Source: Platanthera guangdongensis (lineage: Eukaryota; Streptophyta; Magnoliopsida; Asparagales; Orchidaceae). From it: a stretch of DNA of 64,000 nucleotides. This document shows, one piece after another, positions 55,302 to 64,000 of this stretch (the first letter of the stretch is position 1; each line of letters opens with the position of its first letter). The stretch covers positions 79,484,346 to 79,548,345 of the forward strand of contig CM077157.1 of NCBI GenBank assembly GCA_039583875.1, in the 5' to 3' direction. The position numbers and the translations under genes were made by a program. Under the pieces are notes generated by a model. That model was not told the origin of the DNA. It saw only the letters and a program-made list of their open reading frames with translations, and did not search any database.

Positions 55302-57441
55302 TTGATAATATCTACTCTAGTTGTCCTTTATATCACGACACTAAATAAGGAGTATTCAAGCACCAGACCTCCACTGTGCAATCTTAATAAGTTTGTATTT
55401 TGGAAGGGAAGGATTAGGCTTTATATGAATTCCATTGATGAAGACATATATAATTTCATTTTGACAGGTCCCCCACTACCAGTGGCAACTACAAGTACCA
55501 GTGTTGTTCCACCACCTGAGTATACTGAAGCACAAATGAAGGCAAAGATTGTTGATGCCAAAGCAATGAATATTCAGGTCCAAACTATGTCTGATGACAT
55601 ATTTCAGAAGGTTGATGAATGTACTTCAGCAAAGGCCATTTGGGATTCCATAAATGCTATGGTAGCAGGATCTGCTGATGAAAGGAAAGATAGGAGATCA
55701 CACTTGATCTCTTAGTATGAAAATTTCAAGAAGGAAGAGTCAGAATCAGTTACATACATGTACAACATATTCAGTCTCATAATAAATGAGATGAAAACTG
55801 TAGACAAGGACATCTCATTAACAGAGATAAAGGACAAGATTCTTATGTGCTTCCCTAGCACATGAGAATCTAGGATCTGACCAATCAAGGAAGCCAGAAG
55901 CCTAAATGAGATCTCTACTGAAATATTGTTGGGCAAGCTCAAGTCTTATGAGCAGCTCATTAAGACCAGAGAAGTTGAGCAAAGGACTTCCTCTTCAGCA
56001 AGGAAAGAGCAAAGCATTGCTTTCAAAGCATGTTAAGAAGTAGAAGCCATTACCGACAATGAAGATCTATTGAGTCTCTTGTCTAAGAGATTCTACAAGA
56101 TGGCAAGAAAGGATTTCAGGAGAAGATCTTCCAAAAAAGATGATAAGCCAAGGTATGACAAAACCCCTACTAAAAAAAATAGTTTGCTATGGATGCAAGA
56201 AACCTGTACACATACTACCAGAGTGTCCAAAAACACAGAAGAAAGACAAAAGGAAGGAGAAAGACTCCAGGAAACATATCAGTAAGCCATTCTCCAGCAA
56301 ATACAAAAAGAAGGAAAGAGGATTTGTTGCTGAGACTTGGAATGAATATGAGTCAGAATCTTCATCCTTCTCCAGTGAAGATAAATAAGAGGCCAAAGCC
56401 AGAGAGATATGCTTGCTGGTAGTCAATGCATCTTGTAGCAACTCTGGAGCTGCTGATTCAGAAGCTGACAACTCAGAAAATGAATCTATATCAGAAGAAG
56501 ATCATGTAATTTCTTCTTTTGATTTTACTTCTGATCAATTTAAAACTGATTTTAATTTATTATGCGGTGATTTAATTAAATCAGAGAAGGAAATCAAACT
56601 CCTCAAAGAAAAACTAATTGAATTTGACAATTTGTCTTCAGAAAACTTAAAACCTAAAGAAGATTTAAAAATTACTAATGAACATATACTATCTTTAGAA
56701 GATAAATTAAATAAGGCTAAGCAATTTGAAGAATCCCTTAATGAGAGAAGTATCAAATTGATGGATATCACAAGCACAGTGAATGTCAGTCTTAATGACG
56801 AACTGGGCTTGGGAGCTTCATCTAGTCAGCCTCCTCAACTACAGAAAAATACTTTATCTACTCCTATAAAATTAATTTCGTCCAAATGAAAAGAAAAGGT
56901 AGATGATATAGATACAGCTACTAAAGTATCCCAAAAGAATCAGCGTAAGAAAATTATAAATTCACAAAAGAAAAAGAAAAAATTAAATAAATATTATGTT
57001 CAACATATTTCGTCGAACCAAGCTCGACGAAATGAATATGGTTAGTCGAACTCAGATTGATGAACTATGAACGCAGATTTTATGTATAAATATTCGTCTA
57101 GCTACTCTCGACAAACTCAATATGGTTCGTCGAACCGTGATCGACCAACGTGGGGCGCAGAGAATGAATACTTTCATTCTGTGAACGGAGTTCGACGAAC
57201 TCATCCCTATTCGTCGAATGCAGATCGACGAACTTACTATAATTCGTCGAACCCAATTTCTTATAATAGAAACTTGATTTCTTTTCAAAATTTTAATAAA
57301 ACTAAAACCTTTATTAATCCTTTTACTCATTGGATTATTACTCTTAGGAGATATCATCCACTAGGTTATAAGGACCAACCTGAATTTTCATATACTTCTA
57401 GTTATAAATTTGAAAGAAATCAAGGACCTAAGGTTATCTGA
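55302..57441 (+). pseudogene. gag: Cop2 gag with CCHC knuckle and palindrome-bearing linker
   Basis: The gag domain starts in the frame of 55302 (segments WKGRIRLYM, KAIWDSINAM), with TAG at 55713-55715 and more stops at about 55862. A length change in the A run at about 56170 moves the frame. The knuckle CYGCKKPVHILPEC (about 56182-56223) follows in the new frame, then an acidic and coiled-coil part (56413-56889). The linker to protease (57000-57441) is Ser/Asn/Arg/Tyr-rich because it is built from TCGTCGAAC...TCGACGAA repeats read in frame. Stops also occur at 56389, 56887 and 57040-57062. Inactive. Confidence 0.85.
57008..57256 (+). repeat. TTCGTCGAAC...TCGACGAA palindromes inside Cop2 coding sequence
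   Basis: At least five copies, some partly decayed: about 57008-57031, 57044-57065, 57091-57115, 57126-57150, 57188-57205 and 57211-57235. In frame they give short peptides with SSN and DRRT motifs. Core stems (TCGTCGA/TCGACGA) are those of the spacer array at 60668-60860. Confidence 0.8.
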
Positions 57442-57474
57442 TTCAAGAACAACTAATCTTGTTTTCTACATGTA

Positions 57475-58560
57475 AAGAACTATTCTACCATAGAGGAACA
57501 GTGGTATCTGGATAGTGACTGTTCAAAACATATGACAGGATGTAAAGACAACCTGATTGATTTCAAAGCAAAGCTTGGACCAAAAGTTATATTTGGAGAC
57601 TCCAACTGTGGACAGATAGAAAGATATGGAAATGTCAAAGTTAGAGTAGTTACCTTCAGGAAGGTAGCTTATGTAAGTGGTCTCAAGCATAGCCTAATAT
57701 CTATAAGTTAATTATGTGATGAAGGTTATCAGGTATCATTCAATCAGTCATCTTGCCTCATTACGTCTGACAAAAACAAAACTGTTTTAACTGGAATTAG
57801 ACAAGAAAACATATATGTAGTTAATTTCAAATCTGCTAATTAAAAAATTTGCTTATTCAACCAAATTAGTTCAACTAATGATTTGTGGCATAAGAGACTA
57901 GGTCATGTAAACCTTAGGAACATTGCTAAATTATCTAGGAACAACCTTGTTAGAGGACTGCCTTTTGGTTTTTACAAGAAGGAAGGACTCTGCAGGGCTT
58001 ATCAATTAAGCAAACAAACTAAAAATAGTTTCAAATCCATTAATAAAAGTGATTCACCCAGAATTTTATACTTGCTACATATGGACCTTTTTGGCCATAT
58101 TGCTGTACTAAGTTTGGGAGGAAAGTAATACACTCTTGTTATTGTTGATGTCTTCTCTAGATTTACTTGGGTGTTCTTTCTGTGAAACAAGTCAGATAAC
58201 TTTAAAGTTATTACAGATTTTCTTAAGAGCATAAAGATTGAGTACTCTACTCAGGTAGTATTGATCAGAAGTGATCATGACACCGAGTTTGAATCTCTTC
58301 TCATGCAAAAATTCTATGAGAAGAAAGGTATCAGGCATTATTTTTCTTCTCCCAGAACTCCTCAACAAAATGGGGTAGCTGAAGGAAAAATAGAACCCTT
58401 ATTGAATCTGTTGGGACATTGCTTGCAGATGCTTATTTTCCCCTATCCTTTTGGGTAGAGGCTGTAAGCACAACAAATTATGTTCTGAACAGAAGTTTAA
58501 TACATAAACTTAAGGGTAAGACTCCCTATGAATTACTTAAGGGGAAGCAACCTAAAGTAG
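57475..58560 (+). pseudogene. pol: Cop2 protease and integrase
   Basis: Protease begins WYLDSDCSKHMTG (57502), with Asp-Ser-Asp in place of Asp-Ser-Gly. The GAG-pre-integrase zinc finger reads WHKRLGHVNLRNIA and then CRAY where CxxC is normal, so one zinc ligand is lost. The integrase core keeps D in HMDLFG (about 58083), D in RSDHDTEF (about 58270) and E in QQNGVAEGK (about 58382). Stops lie at about 57709, 57841, 58126 and 58183, and a one-base loss at about 58455 shifts the frame. It cannot make active enzyme. Confidence 0.88.
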
Positions 58561-60635
58561 ATTACTTTAAAGTATTTTGATGCAAGTGTTATATTCACAA
58601 TAATAAGAAACACTTAAGAAAATTTAAAGCCAAGGCTGCAGAGGGAATTTTTCTTGGATATTCCCAAGTCAGCAAGGCTTATAGGGTATTCAACAAATCA
58701 ACATTAAAAATAGAAGAATCTGTACATATATCCTTTGATGAAGCTAACAGTTTTTATAAGGAGAAAGATTCTTCTACCATAGACTCATTGCAGGTACCCT
58801 ATCTGTGTGAGACGTTGGATGATTTAAATCTTACTCAAGATGTTACATTGCATCCTTCTCCACAGACTAATGAAGATAGTGAAGAAGAAATTGCTGAAGT
58901 AGTTAAACCCACAACAGCAAATATAATTCCACAAGAGGAATTAATTCCACAAGCTGTTGATGAACCAACTCCACCTGCTGATCTTATCACACTTAGAGAT
59001 CATCACATATCTCAAGTGATTGGAGACATATCAGCTGGCGTGCAAACAAGGCATCAACTCAACCAAAATCTGATGCATGCTTGCTTCATTTCTCAAATTG
59101 AGACTCAATCCATAAAAGATGCAGAGCAAGATCCCCACTGGATTATTGCAATGCAAGAGGAACTCAATCAATTTGAGAGGTGTAGAGTTTGGCATTTAGT
59201 TCCAAGACCCAAAGACTGCCAAGTCATTGGAACTAAATGGGTCTTCAGGAACAAATTGGATGCTCAAGGATTAATTGTGAGGAACAAAATAAGATTGGTA
59301 GCCCAAAGTTATTCATAGGAAGAAGGCATTGATTATGATCAAACCGTTGCTCATGTTGCAAGACTTGAAGCCATCAGAATATTTCTTGCATATACAACAT
59401 TCAAGAAGTTCAAGGTCTATCAGATGGATGTCAAAAGTGCATTCCTCAATAGAGAGCTAAAAGAGAAATATTATGTTGAACAACCTCCAAGTTTTATCTC
59501 CTCAACTCATCCATCTTATGTTTTTAAGCTTCATAAAGCTCTTTATGGTCTAAAGCAAGCTCCAAGAGCTTGGTATGAGACCTTAGCTAGCTTTCTTTTA
59601 GAGCATAAGTTAATTAGAGGCATTGTAGATAGAACTTTATTTATTAGGCATCATAAGTCAAAAATTTTGCTAGTCCAAATATATATAGATGATATAATAT
59701 TTGTCTTTACTGATTCCAAAATTTGCAAAAGGTTTTCCTACATGATGCATTCAAAGTTTGAAATGAGTAGCATGGGTGAACTATCCTACTTCCTTAGTAT
59801 TCAAGTGAAGCAAATCCTTGATGCTATCTTCATATCCCAATCTAAATATGTTAAAGAGCTACTTAAAAGATTTGGGATGATAGATGCCTCAGCCAAGAAA
59901 ACACGTATGCCATCCAATGTTGTAGTTGATTCTGATGAACAGGGCAAGCCAGTTGATCAGAAAACATATAGGGCTATTTTTGGGTCCTTATTGTATCTTA
60001 CAGCTAGTAGGACTGATATTATGTTTGCTACTTATATTTGTGCTAGATTTCAAGTCAATCCTAAAGAATCACACCTTATTTTACTTAAAAGGATTTTAAG
60101 ATATATAAAGGGTTGTCCTAATATAGGACTATGGTATCCTACTGAGTTAGAATTTGAATTGTCTGGATTCTCAGATGATGGCTTTGCTGGATGTAGAGTG
60201 GATAAGAAAAGTACATCAGGAACTTGTCAGTTCCTTGGTGATAGGCTTGTGTCCTGGTTTTGCAAAAAACAAACTTCTGTGTCAATATCAACTGCTGAAG
60301 CTGAATACATAGTAGCAAGTAGTTGTTGTTCACAAATTTTGTTGATTTAAAATCAGCTCCTGGATTATGGTTTCAATTTAAATAATTCAACTATCTATTG
60401 TGATAATATCAGTGCAATTTCTATTACACAAAATCCAGTGCATCATACTAGGACAAAGCATATAGAGATTAAATATCATTTTATTAGAGATTGTGTGAAC
60501 AAAAATAAAATTAAACTTGTCTTTATCTCTACTGATTTACAAAGAGCAGACATTTTCACCAAACCATTAGATGAAAAGAAACATTTTTTCTTCCTAAATC
60601 AGCTAGGTATGATCAATGGAGAAGCTTTAATTTGA
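58561..60635 (+). pseudogene. pol: Cop2 reverse transcriptase and RNase H
   Basis: From about 58460 the frame is that of 58788-60635. RT contains NQFERCRVWHLVPRP, GTKWVFRNK, QMDVKSAFLN, LYGLKQAPRAW and the catalytic YIDDI (about 59683). RNase H has the copia ending VSISTAEAEYI, the TKHIEIKYHFIRD stretch and ADIFTKPL. Stops lie at about 58579 (TGA in place of Gly), 59316-59318 and 60348-60350. All catalytic motifs of RT are kept. Confidence 0.9.
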
Positions 60636-60654
60636 TTTTTGTCTACGATCAATG

Positions 60655-60865
60655 AACTGTTCATTTTTCATCGAATGGAGATCGACGAACTACGAACTCT
60701 TTGTGGAGTGTTCGTCGAATGGAGATCGACGAACCATCCTTTGCGAAACTTTTTGTCAAACGGAGATCGACGAATTCGTTTCAGCAAATTTTTCGTCAAA
60801 CGGAGATCGACAAAGTTTGTTTCAGAAAATATTTTTGTCGAACGGAGGACGACGAATTATTTTCC
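60655..60865 (+). repeat. TCGTCGAA-TGGAGA-TCGACGA spacer array in Cop2
   Basis: Five copies spaced about 40 bases apart between RNase H and the extra ORF, at about 60668, 60711, 60754, 60795 and 60836. Each has TCGTCGA and TCGACGA arms around a 7-base centre. The copy at 60712-60731 matches Tek3 at 63308-63327 in 19 of 20 bases. Confidence 0.85.
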
Positions 60866-61041
60866 CCCTCTTTAAACTTAGATCGTCGCTTTTAATTCTT
60901 TATGAGATTTTTCATCGAACTTAGTTTGAAGTTTTTATTTTTCATTATACGGAGTTCATATTTTCAACTTCTGAAAACTTATAATAGAGTTTTCATCGAA
61001 CTCCATCCCGCGCTTTCTAGTTCTTTTACTTCGACATCGAC

Positions 61042-62369
61042 ATGGATTCCTTCAGCCATTCCGATCAAGTCTTCAAGAATATCTTACAGCTGTTTGAGAC
61101 TCAGTAATTAAGGAAGTTCATGACAATAAGGATAAAGCTTTCAGTGCAGGAGATTAAGGAATGGGTTTATACATCAAAGATTCAGGAAACTGCATTTCTT
61201 ATTGGATCTATATCAGGACACCATGTTCCTCATTCACCAGAAATTTTATCTGAAATTTTTGTGTTTGTTAATGGTGAAGAAGATGATATAGAATTGTCTA
61301 GTGCTGAATTTGGTGATATGCTTGTCAAAATGGGTCATTCCCAGGGAAACCCTAACAAAATGTTGAAAAAGAACTTGTTTGATGAATACAAGTTCTTAGC
61401 AGATATTGTTGGAAAGGTACTCTTGGGTAAGCACTCTACCCATGACTACATAACCAGACACCAATTTCTTCTGATATGTGCCTTGGTGAATCAGAAAAGA
61501 ATTAACTAGGGAGTTATACTGTTTGACTCCATCAATAAGAAAATAAACAAGAAAGATGTTGGGTATGGGAGAATACTTGAGCTTTTCTTGCAAGCCAAGT
61601 GCCCAGAATTATTGGTCTCCCAGACCATATTCATTAATGCTTCCAAGTGTCTCACATTAGCCCTCTTTGGAAGATGGGAGAGGGTTATCACCAAGCCCTC
61701 CAGGGCCTCCTCCTCTAGAGCTTCTGAGGACACCAGGGCTGTAATAGCCACTTCACCAACCCCAGCAGAAGCTCCTGCTCCTCACATTCCCTCTCCTCCT
61801 CCTCCATCTCCATATCATTCTATATTTCCTTCATCATCTCCACTTGTTGATGTTCCTACACTTCAACAACCATCCACAATTGTACCTTCTACTTCCATCC
61901 CTCCCATCTCACCATATAGACCACCATCTCCTCCACACTCACCAATCCACATTTCTGAGGATACACCATCTCCACCTCCTCAATCACCTCTACCATCACA
62001 TATTGATGACATACCATCCACTTCTCTTCATAGAGATCAACTACTGTCATCTGCAACTTTTGATCTACTTTCATCTCCATCTCCACAACACACTCCACCT
62101 CTTTTACCTCAAATTCATACATCTCCACCTCATTCCCATATTCAGGAAGATACTATCCTCCCTGATGTCTCAACTTCCCACATTCCAACACTTCCAACAT
62201 CCTCTATTCCACAGGCATTCACCATCTGTCCAACCTGCTCCATGCCATCCTCTTCTACTGTCAACCAACCTTCTACATCTACTAATCCAAATGATTATAT
62301 ATATGTTGATTTTTCTTCTATATCAGCAAATATTCTTGAGTTTATTACCCCTACACTCAAGAAACTTAT
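61042..62369 (+). pseudogene. Cop2 extra ORF after pol, interrupted by Tek3
   Basis: ATG 61042 opens a frame with stops at about 61105 and 61507-61509, otherwise open until the Tek3 LTR at 62370. The first 170 residues are a globular domain related to the Cop1 extra ORF (FLADIVGKVLLGKHS, HQFLLICALVN). From about 61740 to 62340 the product is extremely Pro/Ser-rich (repeats of SPPPPSP and PPSPPHSP type), unlike the acidic coiled-coil tail in Cop1. Members of this group are often annotated as putative plant transposon protein; envelope-like roles have been proposed for extra ORFs in this lineage. Function unknown. Confidence 0.78.
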
Positions 62370-64000
62370 TGTAACGCCCCCGGTTTTTCTGTGTTTTGTT
62401 TGATTTTGGATTGGCGTTACGATGACGCATTTCCGGCCCTTCGCCGTTGTAGAGCGCGGTCCTAGCTCTGTAGGTTCCTTGTGTAGCCTGATTGTAGCCA
62501 GTTGGCAAGTTTCCCCAGCTAGCCGGGGTCTGTTTTGGTGACTCGGTTGGGCCTCTTAGGGAAATGCTTGTGTTTTGGCTTCGGGAGGTGTTATCCCGAG
62601 TGTTCGATCTTCGGATGTTGTTTTCGACCTCGCCGTTGTTTTCATGGCTTGGTTGTTTAGCTACGGTGCGAGTTTTGGTCGAAATCCGAGATCGTTTGCC
62701 TTCGCGTCGTTTCGGCGTTGTTTTGTTAGCTGCATGTTTGTAATGTTTGCTGTATTGTGCGTGGCCGTTGTGGCTGAGCTTGTAGGCAGCTGCCTTGTTT
62801 CTTGTTGGCTAGGTATTAGCAGGTTTCTTTTTCTATGTAAGTTTGGGTAACACGGCCTGGGTCACGCCCGTGACCCAGGGCGTGTCGTGCTCGGGCAGAG
62901 CTCCCGTTTCTCCGGTCGACGAATTTTTGGTCGACGAGGTTTTTTTGTAGGAACACGGCCGTGATACGGGCGTGTCACGGGCGTGTCCCCCTTCGGTTGT
63001 CGAGCTGCGCTCGATGGTCGTCAGGCGGTGTTTAGTGAGAACACGGCCCTGTCACGGGCATGTCGTGTCGAACACGGGCGTGACATTGGGGCGTGTCTCT
63101 CTATTCGACGATCGGCGCTCCACGATCGTCGGGCGGTGTTCGAGTTGGTACACGGCCTGTGACACGGGCGTGTCACAGGGCGTGTCCCTTGCTTCGTCGA
63201 GCGGAGATCGACTTTCGTCGAGTGGGTAGGTGCGTGAGTACACGCCCCGTGACACGGGCGTGTCGGGCCGTGTCACGGGCGTGTCTGGAGGGCGTGTCCC
63301 GTGTTTTTCGTCGAGTGGAGATCGACGTTCGTCGAGTGTGTGAGTACACGCCCCGTGACACGGGCGTGTCGGGCCGTGTCACGGGCGTGTCTTGGGCGTG
63401 TTCCGTACTTTTTCCTGAAATCATCTTTTGTTGCCGTGAACTGCTTTTCCTCCTCATTTTCATCGTTCCCGAGTCTGGAGAGCTTCCAGCGGAAGGGTTT
63501 TGAGAGGAGGCGGTGGTTGTTTTGGCCGACGATTTCGGGAGGGTTAGAGCCCGTTCTTCTCGTGTGATAGCGGATTCGGCTTGCTCTCGGCTAGATCTTC
63601 CCTTCCATGTAAGTTTTTCTTGATTTAGGGTTCGATTCCAGGAATTTCTAAATATCTGATTTCTTTCTTCCCTCAAGTTTCAGCTTTGGTCTTCTAGGTG
63701 GCCGATCTTGCCGCCGGAGCCAAGCCGTGGTGCGGCTGTTGTTTGTTTTTCTGAAGAGGTAGAGGCAAGTGGCCCCTTGCCCTTGCCAAATTTATTTCTA
63801 ACCCATGATCTGTTTTTATATCTTGTGCATAAGCTCTGTTCTCCTTGTTTTTCCTCCCTAGGGCAGCAGGTTGAATCATTTCATCAAGCTTCTAATCAAG
63901 TGCTGATTCTTTATTTCTTTTTCTGGAATTTTAATCAATGTTCTCTTTTGTCGGATGTTTAGTGTCCAGTGGGTAGCTAGAGTTAGGGTAAGGTTGTTGT
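62370..64000 (+). mobile_element. Tek3, 5' LTR of a third gypsy family (cut by window end)
   Basis: TGTAACGCCCCCGG at 62370 resembles the LTR starts of Tek1 and Tek2. The left flank is CTTAT (62365-62369). The palindrome array lies at 62850-63410. Further on the sequence looks like the gene-like leader part of the other LTRs. The end and body are outside the window, so strand is taken from the LTR start. Confidence 0.8.
62850..63410 (+). promoter_or_regulatory. Mixed palindrome array in Tek3 U3
   Basis: It combines GGTCACGCCCGTGACC (as in LARD-1), GACACGGGCGTGTC (as in Tek1 and Tek2) and TCGTCGAG-TGGAGA-TCGACG (as in Cop2). Examples are about 62861-62879, 63160-63175, 63191-63215, 63250-63262 and 63308-63327. 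It lies about 0.5-1.0 kb inside the LTR. Confidence 0.78.

Larger units (their letters stand above)
53795..62369 (+). mobile_element. Cop2, SIRE/Maximus-like Ty1/copia element (5' LTR to extra ORF)
   Basis: 5' LTR 53795 to about 55238, gag from 55302, protease, integrase, RT and RNase H to 60635, an extra ORF from 61042, then interruption by Tek3 at 62370. The 3' LTR is beyond the window. Protease-integrase-RT order is that of Ty1/copia. Scattered stops and small indels make it inactive. TCGACGA-type palindromes occur in LTR, gag-protease linker and post-pol spacer. Confidence 0.9.

Noticed and set aside
61889..62128. Minus-strand frame opposite the Pro-rich tail
   Set aside because: It is the mirror of the repetitive sense codons and has no support of its own.

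Overview
This is nuclear DNA of a flowering plant, made almost entirely of nested transposable elements. I see no host gene, rRNA, tRNA, CRISPR array or bacterial-type operon. The assignment rests on chromovirus Ty3/gypsy elements with initiator-tRNA-Met primer sites and C-terminal chromodomains, SIRE/Maximus-like Ty1/copia elements with an extra ORF after pol, a long-LTR non-coding element with a tRNA-Asp primer site, and a CACTA transposon. The species cannot be named from the sequence.

Names used here: Tek1, Tek2 and Tek3 are Tekay/Del-like gypsy families; Cop1 and Cop2 are copia elements; LARD-1 is the long-LTR non-coding element; TRG-1 is a gag-only LTR element; CACTA-1 is a DNA transposon.

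Layout. From 12892 to 51049 almost everything lies inside Cop1, whose left LTR is opened by other insertions. Order of nesting on the left: Cop1 LTR contains Tek2-a (9148-12891), which appears to contain a Tek1-a LTR (1-511 plus 8475-9147), which contains LARD-1 (512-8474). The rest of the Cop1 5' LTR holds TRG-1 (13392-19436, target duplication AGTTG). The Cop1 gag ORF holds CACTA-1 (21694-24212, target duplication GTA). The Cop1 extra ORF holds Tek1-b (26144-46113, target duplication TACAC), whose 3' LTR holds Tek2-b (35662-45129, minus strand) flanked by a 298-bp duplication. Cop1 ends at 51049. From 51050 to 53794 is an LTR-like stretch with a 60-bp tandem repeat. Cop2 starts at 53795 and runs off the window; its extra ORF is broken by the 5' LTR of Tek3 at 62370.

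How the parts work. Tek1-b and Tek2-b carry gag, protease, RT, RNase H, integrase and chromodomain. In both, a 74-76 bp segment with good plant splice signals sits exactly between gag and pol. If retained it ends translation after gag, and if spliced it fuses gag to protease in frame. LARD-1 and TRG-1 lack enzymes and must depend on other elements.

The most unusual signals are structural. The U3 regions of four LTR families carry dense arrays of interrupted palindromes built on CACGCCCGTG. A second palindrome family (TCGTCGA...TCGACGA) is shared between gypsy LTRs, the long-LTR element, copia LTRs and even copia coding sequence. The Cop1 LTR carries about 20 consecutive mini-hairpins whose stems all differ while the linkers between them stay constant.
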